Shown here: positions 15,501 through 20,372 of the stretch, piece after piece
How positions within the stretch are numbered: the first letter of the stretch is position 1
Layout: every line of letters starts with the position of its first letter
NCBI GenBank assembly: GCA_037139195.1
Contig: JBAXGW010000025.1
Location: 1-56,469, forward strand
Length of the DNA stretch: 56,469 bases
DNA from: JBAXGW01 sp037139195
Lineage (GTDB): Bacteria; Bacteroidota; Bacteroidia; Bacteroidales; JAHJDW01
Direction of reading: 5' to 3'
Position numbers and translations under genes: made by a program
Notes under the pieces: model-generated
The model's input: only the letters and a program-made list of their open reading frames with translations
Databases searched by the model: none
What the model was told of the DNA's origin: nothing

Positions 15501-16080
15501 CTTTTATATTGTAATTTGTGGCTGTATTTATTGATGTTTGGTATGGAAGGTCGCCAATTTTAGTAGTGTTCGCTTGGTTCCAAATTTCGTAAGTGCTTCC
15601 ATTTGTAGCAGAAGCAGAAACAGTGAAATTTACACCAGGACAAACAGGTGATGTAGGATTTACAGTAACATTTAATGCAGTAGGCAATGGATTAACAGTA
15701 ATTGTAACAGTTTGTGATGCAATTGGCGTTAATGAATTATTATAAGGGTCGGTTACACTAACTAAGGAGTATGTAGTGGTTGTGGTTGGAGAAACAGTAA
15801 TAGGATCATCTGCCGATTCAGTGCTATTATAGTTTGAAATAGTTGTATTAGAAGTGCCATTTGAAATAACAACCGTATACGGCCCCGTACTAGTTTCGAC
15901 TGAAACAGCAATTGTGGTACTCTGTCCTTGACAAATTGTAGTAGCACCAGCACTATGAAGCGTAAGAACTTGAGCATTAATCTCATTTGTAAAACCAAAG
16001 AGAAATAAAAAACCCGATAAAAACAAAATAGGCAAACTTTTTCCTGTACTAACTTTTAATGTTGGCAGATAATTTGTCAT
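1..16080 (-). CDS. Giant secreted HYR / Calx-beta repeat protein (3' end off window)
   Basis: One reading frame stays open from an ATG at 16080 to the left edge, giving at least 5360 codons. I translated the first ~3 kb continuously and sampled codons near 9.1, 7.5, 4.5, 1.5 kb and at the edge; all stay in frame. Residues 1-37 form a signal peptide: basic start, hydrophobic core LPILFLSGFLFLFGF, then INAQ. An Ig/PKD-like region follows, then about 45 HYR-like modules with D-N-C and C-P signatures and V-x-D-N-x-x-P linkers, then about ten Calx-beta repeats with G-T-G-T-I-T-N-D-D ends. Such proteins are cell-surface or secreted adhesins, often exported by T9SS. The expected C-terminal sorting domain would lie beyond the window and is not seen. 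The function (adhesion, matrix, Ca2+ binding) is inferred. The gene is divergent from the T9SS cargo gene at 16415. Confidence 0.93.
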   Translation of the reverse strand, partial: MTNYLPTLKVSTGKSLPILFLSGFLFLFGFTNEINAQVLTLHSAGATTICQGQSTTIAVSVETSTGPYTVVISNGTSNTTISNYNSTESADDPITVSPTTTTTYSLVSVTDPYNNSLTPIASQTVTITVNPLPTALNVTVNPTSPVCPGVNFTVSASATNGSTYEIWNQANTTKIGDLPYQTSINTATNYNIKAISSQSCAISQALNINVDNVKPTITCPSNQNLNTNAGSCNATLPDYTASATAHDNCTADGSIVKTQSPVSGTVLTGGHNSTQLVTITATDASGNSETCSFTVTVKDEEVPIVSGSAVTGNKNTDASQCYYTVSGTEFDPSTVTDNCGILKLTYKINGGAEVGTNASTSLAGIQLSKGANSIVWKAYDINGKTSTWSFTITVIDNQDPAITNCPVDRDLNMSVGLCTAAIPNYISLLGITATDNCGSGAVVLSQTPSAGTILSGGNGSTQLITVTATDASGKFSTCTFTITVKDVELPEITCPSNISQNIDAGTCGAVVTYTAPIGTDNCAGVSTVQTAGLASGVVYPVGVTTNTFETTDASNNKSTCSFTVTIIDNEFPVISCPDNIVAIATAGTCGAIATYTAPVGTDNCSGSITTQTAGLASGSVFPVGITTNTFEVSDASGNKTSCSFTVTVTDTEIPVIVNCPSNITQINDANLCGALVTWTEPTATDNCTSPLDITWTKSHSSGTVFPVGTTTVTYTAKDASNNSSAQCSFTVTITDNQKPVITGCPSDITKSSDAGVCTAIVSWTEPSATDNCTASGNLVWTKSHTPGTLFSAGTTAVTYTATDAVGNISNVCSFNVTVVDNQKPIISGCPANISKNADAGQCNAVVSWTEPTATDNCTASGSLTWTKSHLPGSTFPVGTTTVTYTAIDAVNNTSNPCTFDVVITDNIAPVAVCKPATLYLNATGIATLTVADVNDGSSDNCTAQGSLNITLSKTSFNCSNKGVNTVVMTVKDAAGKTSTCNATVTVVDNTAPTIVATINTVTSNVNMTNGLCYYTINGSEFNPNVTDNCTGSTMSYTVTGATSLSGTGSLAGKQLLKGANIITWTAIDASGNSAASSLTFTKTVVDNQAPTISSIGNQSRNTNAGCGYTIAGTEFDATYTDNCGSPIITYTINSNSPVSATTLAGVTLPLGINNIVWTISDGTNTRTSSFRVTVVDDDFPTITSISSISVEISTGCGAVVSWAEPTASDNCAVTVFGQINGFASGATFPVGTTLIRYWAKDAVGNTTYMSFNVVVTDITPPVLTCPSGSSLSTPFERNAANNVCFYTVVGTEFDPTTSDGCAVIAVNSFDGTNTLQGKQLPVGSHNITWTATDGSNNVSTCTIYVKVNDTQNPTYTQTTGSFTRSTDPGQCYFTIPGTDFDLRNVYDNCNTQTPTYEIKKNNIVVFTGSNTLAGKQLPKDATYPYSVVWTLSDVNGNTVSSTPFTISVSDAQPPIFVCYGNETREIPIGQCNYTVSGSEFDAKNITDNCDNTFTISYTLDGGTPVVGTTMAGTVLSGGTHSVVWTVADQSGNSTNCSFNVIIKDLVFPTISTISNQSKDAPSNLCYYKTVGSEFDPTVSDNCAGVVLINNQNNTSTLAGFEFPTGISDVVWTATDVSGNVSTMQFQVAVHDLNTPTFDIAATFNKNTSATTCYYTAVGTEFDPQNIDDNCPQTNYNVTNDFNLYSSLAYEKFPIGTTTVTWTVSDFTGNAITKTTDITVTDNVSPTISCPVSDYTRIGDLGKTYYTVGTDEFKPIASDNCSFTYINSYNNTSSLNGVQLPSGTNTITWTATDAANNVSTCQVVIHVVTELYPPITCVGDQSKSTNSSACTYTVSGTEFNATSTSGAATFTNDFNHSNTLANAEFPFGTTLVTWTATQTVNGTVYSNSCSFYVFVSDNENPVITPQADVTTNSNSGCYATGVDLGIPTTTDNCGVHTYSNNAPAYYSVGTTNVTWWVEDVHGNTSTADQKVTVIDNIAPTITCPGSSFCREAVASYTVQDNEFRPDVWENCSLASCINNFNSTSSLTGASLPVGTTVITWTATDAAGNSSTCDVTVVVSNSSNPPATCHGNQSRNTNLNVCTYTVQSTEFDITSSGTLTHNIQTSNASAVPYAPNANSLDGAILPRGTTNIIWTATSGGFTNSCCSFNVYVYDNQDPTITWPDNISAYAESGSCNATVTVGAPTATDNCDAPAQVTYSRTPSGNIFSSGTTNVYWTAWDSHGNQVNHTQTVTVTDTIFPVITCPSSTYYREYDNSGVTYYSIVGSEFTPPVSDNCNVTSYTNNLTGTGYLNGTHLAYGSHAIVWTAKDATNNTTTCTENIYIVDSYVPVLRCPNDAIKTTDAGACGYTIGSGVTLYDAIVVTEPVVGRTITHDLAGAPSNTTLAGALIPKGTTTITWTAKQTINGIEYTDNCSFVFTVTDNVAPVISPLPPTDTVMIDPGTCTKTMTLANPTATDNCTTQGNLVITNNAPATFVLGTTNVRWFITDESGNSTQYIQKVVVIDNEGPVIANCPAADITAQASGTSCQAVVSWQALIATDACSGVKSFTSTHSSGNLFNLGTTTVTYTATDNKNNVSTCSFNVVVTDVPPTISCITDKTRNTNSGTCEYKALGNEFDPITFADNCGVPAVSYSFVDAVTGLTVTGNNTLSGVSIPRGHGVGATGIIPITWTATDGNGNSTSCTFNLTIEDHEAPVVVVPGNQIRSTDLHQNYYTVTGGEFDDVTASDNCGIVAKLVNEYSLSTLNGLQMHLGENKVTWHAEDDKGNLNEAIFYAYVIDTEAPRLLTAPTSVTVNTAGSCGAAVSYIPPTFIDNVTSTEDLVVTISPDYAIPGYVFPVGITTISYSVVDSVGNSFVYTFNVTVVDDEYPTITCAAGSPNNEFHRNTDLDKAYYTTVGTEFNPSATVDNCSGTLTLSNNHNNASTLAGATFPVGTTEVIWTATDASNNATTCTIQVIVADNQLPEIAHCPNATAAENSEVGYCYYLVPGSEYDPYGFSDNQGLVKLTYSINGGTEVGTSLNTTLVGQQIPVGTTTVVWRLYDISGNISNTCSTVFTISDVEIPSIVTVGTQTRSTDAGLGDYTAKDPADILWNPTITDNCAVSSISYSIDGGASVGTDLSTSIIGEKFEVGTHTVVWTATDIHGNTNTGNYQVIIEDNENPTVVCNPVSIQLDATGNYTLSEANIAAIGLGSSDPNGIASMTVVPDVFDCADAGDISVILTVTDSSGNSSTCNATITVQDVTAPTAICKNKTVYLDVLGSATILPADINNNSSDACGIQSLSASKTVFNCDNVGTNSVILTVTDNNGNESTCTSTVTVVDDIYPVAVCKNITVYLDATGNKTISGSDIDNGSYDNCSSSLIKAATPNTFNCSNIGSNTVKLRVTDPAGNYNECNATVTVVDNIAPNAICQNITIQLDATGNATITANQIDNGSSDACGINSKTIDKSAFTCANIGSNPATNTVTLTLTDVNGNISSCTSLVTVEDKVNPTIICVADKSVNTDNNLCTYTHSGILWNATATDACNTIASLTYALTGVTTGTGTSLNGVVFNKGITTVTWTATDGSGNASTCSYTVTVNDNQAPTALCQNLTVQLDASGNASITANQIDNGSTDNCGIQSIEISQSTFTCLNRGPNTVTLTVTDLSNNTATCTSTVTVQDVILPVAVCKDITVQLASNGTATITGADVNNGSSDNCSIATMTVSPNTFDCTNIGTPVTVTLTVKDPSDNSATCTSTVTVVDNVAPTALCKNKTIQLDATGNASIVVADINNNSTDACGIFSLAASKTAFTCADLGQNTVTLTVTDNNTNVSSCDATVTVQDLIKPTFTFCPTNKTVNTDLNACTYTHNDNLWNATASDNCAVATLTYTLTGATSGTLSTINGVAFNKGVTTVTCLAIDASSNSETCTYTVTVSDIQNPTAICKSATVQLDLTGNIVVLPAVIDNSSTDNCGITLYEVSKAELSGYSSSVSYTCADYGNKTIYLKVTDAAGNSSTCSTTITISDINGPSIADLSERLVNTGSGVCTYTHSGTEWDVVDNCGSITSMVYTLSGATTGTGADMASLNGVVFNQGTTHVRWDATDNHSNTTITEFDVTVSDNQKPTITCPDNISQTVATSGATSATVAVINSPTYSDNCSVTKLTYSLSGATTSVAQASGINTLNSGTFNVGTTTVTYIAYDAANNSETCSYTITINVADGAILTSKASVTTSENLTYEDFTVTLGSAPTGNVVINVSSDDTGEGTVSVSQLSFNASNWNTPQTVRVTGVNDDVDDGDINYNINLAINKPSTDDLSGFENATAALVTAINTDNDVAGVTVSPTSITTTEAGGTATFTIVLNTEPTENVSFTVNSSDYTEGYITGPTDSTILFTPANWNTPKTITVKGKDEFIVDGNITYSVITSNATSADPNYSNMVAADVTVSNTDNDTPGFTVTPLSLNTTEAGGQATFTVVLTSKPATDVSDFDVVVTLTSNDLTEGTVSPASLTFTAANWNTPQTVTVTGVEDIEVDGNISYTIVTAVDQVLTTDANYDVLNPSDVTVTNADNDAAVLAIDNVTQLETNSGTTNFVFTVTHSGAEVVGGYSVSYYSQNVTAKAPSDYTAFGGSLSFTGTIGETKTITVAVNGDVMVEGNETFKAVLNSVSAGGKNVTINPTYKIGTGTVTNDDNAMLSINDATITEGNSGTQTLTFTTTLSMDVEDGLSVDYATANGTATTADADYVSKTGTLVFSGTAGETKTVVITINGDTKVENNETFAVNLSNIVPVSAPAGTVNFSDNSGTGTINNDDAATVSINSVTHNEGNSGTTSYDFTVTLSQASDAEVKVDYTTVNGTATVADADYSLNAATLTFAAGETSKTITVLVNGDNIVEPTENFTVVLSNLVNNGRSITLPAGTATGTGTITNDDAAAITINDVSITEGNSGTSVLTFNVTHSGGSLDVPFTVDYATAIGTATTADADFVAKTGTLNFSGTTGEIQTVDITINGDNKIELNETFTVNLSNLLASGRNITITDASGIGTITNDDAATVSIDNVTHNEGNSGTTSYDFTVTMSGVSDATVTVNYATANGTALTTDNDYTSKSGTLTFAAGETIKTVTVLVNGDNKIEQDETFTVALSALSVNSRNITLGTSTGTGTITNDDAATISINSVTHNEGNSGNTSYIFTVTLSNPSDAITTVDYTTVNGTATVADNDYTTNSGTLSFAAGNLTKTITVLVKGDTKVELNETFTVEISNLVNNGRNISLGTTTGTGTITNDDAAVISITGFSVNEAVGTANYTVALNYAVQDAFTIDFATSNNTALSGSDYTAVSSTLNFGGANALSQTVSVPITNDSYVEPTETLYGTISNKVDAANQSVTISGGGASAQATGTITD
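3520..15470 (-). repeat. Block of about 45 HYR-like modules
   Basis: I located linkers of the type V-x-D-N/D/V-x-x-P by hand from about 15450 down to 3800 and count about 45. Spacing is mostly 240-290 bp (80-97 residues). Typical content is C-P-x-x-I, then A-x-x-D-N-C, G-T-T-x-V-T-Y-x-A-x-D-A-x-G-N and C-x-F-x-V-x-V, which is the HYR (hyalin repeat, Ig-like) pattern. Two subtypes are mixed. A compact ~243-bp form with A-x-C-x-x-x-x-x-L dominates 4.6-6.6 kb. A longer 270-290-bp form with S-Y-x-x-x-G or V-W-T-A-x-D is common elsewhere. Confidence 0.85.
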
Positions 16081-16390
16081 AGCAATATATTTTTGTAATA
16101 ATTTGATATTCTAATACTTGTGGTGACTATAATAAAAAAAATTCAGTTCTTATTTTCACTTGTTAATCGCTGTAAATAAACATATTATACCGTTATTAAC
16201 AAAATGTTAACAAACAAACGACAAATTTAAGCAATTTTAACTTATAAACAATTTATGAACAGGCAAAATGTTTAGTTTTTTTCATTTTTCTATGAAACAA
16301 CTTTTAATTTTACTAATTATGTAAATTATTTGTATAATTAAAATAAAAGCATCTACTTTTATTTGCTTTTGTTCAAAATTTGTCGTTATT
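16081..16390. other. Divergent intergenic region
   Basis: About 310 bp of very AT-rich DNA separates the giant minus-strand gene from the plus-strand sorting-domain gene, so it must hold both promoters. I find no clean TTTG-N19-TAnnTTTG pair for either. A 9-bp inverted repeat, AAATAAAAG / CTTTTATTT, lies at 16341-16364 and could be an operator or chance in AT-rich DNA. No gene is visible here. Confidence 0.5.
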
Positions 16391-16414
16391 TTGATTGTCT
16401 TAAACAGAAAAATT

Positions 16415-17434
16415 ATGAAAAATTATTTTTTATCTATTATTGCAATAATTGGATTTTCAATTATGTCGTTTGCCCAAATAACTATCAGTTCTAATGCAAA
16501 TGCATTTAAAATAGGTGATACCCATGAATTCATACTTACAAGTTTTAGCGATGAGGGCCCTTCGGGCGAAAAAGTAATTTGGGATTTTACTGGTTTAAAA
16601 CCTAATGGCAAAAACCTAGTTAGCAAAATGCTTGGTGTTAATACATCGGACAAATCAAATCTTTTCCCAGATGCTAATTTAATTCTAGAAGAATTCGGCA
16701 ATCAATTTTTCTTCAAAGTGAATAATGAAGGAATGGAACAATATGGGATAGTTTCGGCTTGTGATGTTGTTACAAATTTCGAACAACCACTTTTGAAATT
16801 GAAATTCCCTTTCAAATATGGTGACAGAGCCATTAGCAATTATTCAGGAGCAAAATCTTCTAGCAATGCTAACAGTTCAACAGCTGGAACATGCGAAATT
16901 GTGGCAGATGCTTATGGGACTCTTTTATTGCCAAATAATATCTCTATTGAAAATGCTATTAGAGTTAGCCAAACACGCACTTTTGAAAATTCAAATCAAA
17001 GCGAAATTACATATCGTTGGTATGCAAAAGGCATCCGCTATCCAATTCTTACGATAATAAAATATGTATCTCCAGAAAAATCATTTATTGCTCAAACGGC
17101 TTTATATGCCCATACAAGTGAAACAGGTACAGGACAAATTATTTCAAGTATTGAAGATTTTAACACTTCTAAAGAAGTAACAATGTTCCCAAATCCATTT
17201 AAAGATGGCTTTACTATTAATTATACCCTTGACAATGCCAGTAAGGTATCTATTGATGTGTATGATATTTCAGGCAAACTAGTAAAAACAATCTTCAACT
17301 CCCCCAAACAAGAAAAAGGCACATACAATTTCAGCATTAATAGTGCAGAGAATAACTTATTGCAAGGCGTTTACTACATCAGAATATCGATGGGGAACAA
17401 ATGTGTTACTCGAAAAATGATTCAATTACAGTAA
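16415..17434 (+). CDS. T9SS type A sorting-domain protein, function unknown
   Basis: The protein has 339 residues from the chosen ATG at 16415. An in-frame ATG 24 bp upstream exists, but the 16415 start places a normal signal peptide (MKNYFLSIIAIIGF...FAQ) at the N-terminus. The middle 230 residues show no family I recognise and look like a beta-rich secreted domain. The last ~80 residues are a type A T9SS C-terminal sorting domain: M-F-P-N-P-F, then V-Y-D-I-S-G-K-L-V, then G-V-Y-Y-I-R-I, ending in a K-M-I-Q-L strand. By family knowledge this exports the protein across the outer membrane and may anchor it to the surface. It is divergent from the giant repeat gene and could be co-regulated with it, though nothing in the sequence proves that. 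Confidence 0.85.
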   Translation: MKNYFLSIIAIIGFSIMSFAQITISSNANAFKIGDTHEFILTSFSDEGPSGEKVIWDFTGLKPNGKNLVSKMLGVNTSDKSNLFPDANLILEEFGNQFFFKVNNEGMEQYGIVSACDVVTNFEQPLLKLKFPFKYGDRAISNYSGAKSSSNANSSTAGTCEIVADAYGTLLLPNNISIENAIRVSQTRTFENSNQSEITYRWYAKGIRYPILTIIKYVSPEKSFIAQTALYAHTSETGTGQIISSIEDFNTSKEVTMFPNPFKDGFTINYTLDNASKVSIDVYDISGKLVKTIFNSPKQEKGTYNFSINSAENNLLQGVYYIRISMGNKCVTRKMIQLQ

Positions 17435-17593
17435 TAAAATTTAATCTAATTACTCATAATCTATAAGTTCGTTTATCTTTTTCATGTCTCAAATTGCTTG
17501 ATATGAATAGAAATTAATATTGTGAAATTTCTAAAATAAACCTCAAAAATCATTTTTTATCAAGTTTTCAAATCATTTTTTAAAAATTTTCCG

Positions 17594-17601
17594 TAGGTTT
17601 G
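17594..17601 (+). promoter_or_regulatory. Candidate -7 box of gpsA
   Basis: TAGGTTTG matches the Bacteroidota -7 consensus TAnnTTTG and lies 28 bp before the gpsA start. No clear -33 TTTG is seen at the usual distance. Confidence 0.4.
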
Positions 17602-17629
17602 CAACTTCTATAAATATAAACACAAATTA

Positions 17630-18631
17630 ATGGAAACACAAAAGAAGCAAATAGCAATGATTGGCGGAGGAAGTTGGGCTACTGCTCTTGTGAAAATATT
17701 AACTGATAATGGACATAAGCTAAACTGGTGGATTAGAGAAGAAGATATTATTGAAAACATTCAAAGACATGGAAGAAACCCTCGATACCTTAGTTCTGTT
17801 GATTTCGACCCTTCAAATTTAAATATAAGCAACGATTTAAGAAGAGTTATAAATTCTTCGGATATAATTGTTTTTTGCGTTCCTTCAGCATTTTTAAAAA
17901 GTGTTTTAGATGATTTGCCAAAAGATGCTCTTAGAGGAAAAACGATAGTTTCAGCAATAAAAGGAATTATCCCAGAAATCAATTTAATTATTGGCGAATT
18001 CTTCAATCAAGAATATAGTGTCAGCTTTCAAGATTTTATTGTTGTTTGCGGACCTTCACATGCCGAAGAAGTTGCCCAAGAAAAATTAACTTACCTCACC
18101 GTATCATCTCAAAACAATACAATAGCGCAAGAGTTTTGTGAAATTCTGAATTCTCGATACATTAAAACTTCTACATCAGACGATATATTTGGCACCGAAT
18201 ACAGTGCTGTGCTTAAAAATATTTATGCAATAGCAACAGGTATTGCTAAAGGATTAGGATTTGGCGATAATTTTACATCTGTGCTTATATCTAATGCTTT
18301 ACAAGAAACAAAACGCTTTATTGATACCGTTCACCCTATTGACCGAGATTTAACAAATTCTGTATACCTAGGTGATCTGCTTGTTACTGCCTATTCACAG
18401 TTTTCAAGAAATAGAACTTTTGGAATGATGATTGGTTCTGGCTATTCTGTAAAGTCGGCACAATTAGAAATGAATATGATTGCCGAAGGTTATTATGCTT
18501 CATACTGTATTCATCAAATAAAGAAAAACTATACTGTAGATATGCCAATTACCGAAGCTGTATACAACATTCTTTACGAAAGAATATCTCCACATGTTGA
18601 GTTTAGAATTTTGTGTGATAAACTATCTTAG
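17630..18631 (+). CDS. gpsA: NAD(P)-dependent glycerol-3-phosphate dehydrogenase
   Basis: GpsA interconverts dihydroxyacetone phosphate and sn-glycerol 3-phosphate, the backbone donor for membrane phospholipids, in the cytoplasm. The 333-residue length is normal. The dinucleotide-binding loop is at residues 11-17 (I-G-G-G-S-W-A). The S-A-I-K-G segment has Lys111, G-P-S-H-A is at 141-145, and V-L-K-N-I has Lys196 at the position of the catalytic lysine; G-x-G-D-N follows. The start is an ATG 28 bp after a TAnnTTTG box. Its stop codon overlaps the stop codon of the convergent ELWxxDGT gene in the four bases TTAG (18628-18631), so there is no room for a separate terminator. Confidence 0.95.
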   Translation: METQKKQIAMIGGGSWATALVKILTDNGHKLNWWIREEDIIENIQRHGRNPRYLSSVDFDPSNLNISNDLRRVINSSDIIVFCVPSAFLKSVLDDLPKDALRGKTIVSAIKGIIPEINLIIGEFFNQEYSVSFQDFIVVCGPSHAEEVAQEKLTYLTVSSQNNTIAQEFCEILNSRYIKTSTSDDIFGTEYSAVLKNIYAIATGIAKGLGFGDNFTSVLISNALQETKRFIDTVHPIDRDLTNSVYLGDLLVTAYSQFSRNRTFGMMIGSGYSVKSAQLEMNMIAEGYYASYCIHQIKKNYTVDMPITEAVYNILYERISPHVEFRILCDKLS

Positions 18632-20226
18632 TTCTTCACTAATTTAAAGCTTGTTTGAGATTCGTCTTTTCTGATTTTCACAAAATACATCCCGCTTTTT
18701 AGATTCTCAATGCTTATATTATTTTCGTTTTCTGTAATTATGGCATTGAGAACAGTCATTCCGCAAACATCCGTAATTTCAAGCTCTGAATTTCCATGAA
18801 TTCCATCAATTGTAATTGTATTATTTGCCGGATTTGGAAATATTTTAGCATTTATAGTATTTGTTTTTTCGATAATTTGACTGGTGTTTTCTTCTAGTTT
18901 CCACAATTCATTTCCACAGCTATTGTAGTTAGCGGCGAAATATAATACATTATTTAACGTATCAAATCCTTGAAAAAACATATTGTCTAGAGGGTTTGAA
19001 TTAGGAGCAATAGCAGGAACAATCTTTTCTGAACCTGCAACAGTTCCATCAGTTCGCCATAATTCAAAACCATTTGTTCCATCATCAGCTGCAAAGTACA
19101 TCTTATTTTTAAAAATGAAAAAATTACCTGAATACGATCCGTCATTTGGATTAATGTCTAAAAAAAGTTCTGTTCCAGCTATTGTGCCATCTGTTCGCCA
19201 TAGTTCTTCTCCATTTACCCCATCATTGGCCGAAAAATAAAGATAATTATTAAATACGGTTAAGTACCTGGGCGAAGAGCCAGCTGTTGCATGTATGTCT
19301 TTCACTAACTGCGTTCCAAGAGTAGTTCCATTCGTTTTCCAAAGCTCAAACCCGTTAGTGCCATCATCAGCCGTAAAATACAAAGAGCCATTATATACAA
19401 CAAATCCATCTGTTAAAGCATCGCCAGAAGGGTTGATGTTTTTTATCATTTGAGTTCCTATGGCAGTACCGTCAGACACCCACAGTTCGGTGCCATTAGT
19501 TAAATCATTTGCACAAAACCACATTTTGTTATTGTATAATGTAAAGCCTAGAGGCAAAGAACCACCATTTGTGTTAATATTTTTAAGCATTTTTGTACCT
19601 ATTGTAGTTCCGTCTGTTTCCCATAGTTCGTATCCATTTATCCCATCATCTGCACGAAAATACATTTTGCTGTTATACAAAATAAATCCATAAGGATAAC
19701 TGTTTCCAGAGGGATTTATGTCTTTTACCATTTGAGTGCCAACAGAAGTGCCATCTGTAACCCATAATTCCATGCCATTTGTACCATCGTCGGCCGAAAA
19801 ATACAATTTGCCATTTAATATTGTATAATAATTAGCATACGATGATGTTGTTGGGTTTATTTCTTTAACCATCACTGTATTTGCAGAGGTGCCATCTGTA
19901 ACCCAAAGTTCAGCTTGATGTGTTGCATCATAAGCAGTAAAATAAAGTTTATTATTGTATATTGTTAAACATGTTGGAACAGAGTAACATCCCGAACATA
20001 TATCTTTTATCATTTGAGTTCCAGCTTCAGTACCATCTGTTACCCAAAGCTCCGACCCATTTGTTCCATCATTTGCCGAAAAATATAATAATCCATTATA
20101 TGTTTTATATTGTTGTATGCTGCTATTACCAAGAGGATTAATGTCTTTAACAATATTTACAGTTGTTTGTGCTATTGTAAATGTAGAAAACACAACAGCA
20201 GTTAAGAGTAAAAAGATATTTTTCAT
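18628..20226 (-). CDS. ELWxxDGT-repeat protein with T9SS sorting domain
   Basis: This is a secreted protein of 532 residues. A signal peptide (MKNIFLLLTAVVFSTFTIAQ) is followed by eight clear ELWxxDGT repeats and a ninth degenerate one (N-E-L-W-K-L-E-E-N). Each repeat is about 47 residues: L-Y-F-x-A-x-D-G-x-N-G-x-E-L-W-x-T-D-G-T-x-x-G-T-x-x-x-K-D-I. This repeat type is expected to fold as a beta-propeller. The last ~75 residues are a T9SS type A sorting domain with I-F-P-N-P-A-N-N, then G-M-Y-F-V-K-I and a terminal K-L-V-K-N. The substrate or partner is unknown. A TAACTTTG box 28 bp upstream is a plausible promoter element. The gene overlaps gpsA tail to tail by 4 bp. Confidence 0.9.
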   Translation of the reverse strand: MKNIFLLLTAVVFSTFTIAQTTVNIVKDINPLGNSSIQQYKTYNGLLYFSANDGTNGSELWVTDGTEAGTQMIKDICSGCYSVPTCLTIYNNKLYFTAYDATHQAELWVTDGTSANTVMVKEINPTTSSYANYYTILNGKLYFSADDGTNGMELWVTDGTSVGTQMVKDINPSGNSYPYGFILYNSKMYFRADDGINGYELWETDGTTIGTKMLKNINTNGGSLPLGFTLYNNKMWFCANDLTNGTELWVSDGTAIGTQMIKNINPSGDALTDGFVVYNGSLYFTADDGTNGFELWKTNGTTLGTQLVKDIHATAGSSPRYLTVFNNYLYFSANDGVNGEELWRTDGTIAGTELFLDINPNDGSYSGNFFIFKNKMYFAADDGTNGFELWRTDGTVAGSEKIVPAIAPNSNPLDNMFFQGFDTLNNVLYFAANYNSCGNELWKLEENTSQIIEKTNTINAKIFPNPANNTITIDGIHGNSELEITDVCGMTVLNAIITENENNISIENLKSGMYFVKIRKDESQTSFKLVKN

Positions 20227-20253
20227 AATTATATTTTTGATTTACAAAGAGGA

Positions 20254-20261
20254 CAAAGTTA
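20254..20261 (-). promoter_or_regulatory. Candidate -7 box of the ELWxxDGT gene
   Basis: Read on the minus strand this is TAACTTTG, matching TAnnTTTG, 27 bp before the start codon at 20226. No good -33 element is visible. Confidence 0.35.
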
Positions 20262-20372
20262 ACTTGATTTTTAATATTTTAGCCCTTTGTTAATGATTTT
20301 GTTGAAATAAATATTTATGATACAATTGTATTTTCGCAATAAATGTATTAATTTGCTTAAAAAAGACGGAAT

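Noticed and set aside
9384..15998. Short minus-strand frames at 9384-9767 and 15762-15998
   Set aside because: They lie in other frames of the giant gene, are low in complexity and have no signals. The main frame reads through both.
1..16080. Possibility of a CRISPR array or satellite DNA in the repetitive left region
   Set aside because: The periodicity (240-365 bp) is protein-module sized, DNA identity between units is modest, and one reading frame is kept throughout.
16341..16364. Inverted repeat AAATAAAAG / CTTTTATTT as a terminator
   Set aside because: The stem is only A/T with one G-C pair and lies upstream of a gene; chance in AT-rich DNA is likely.
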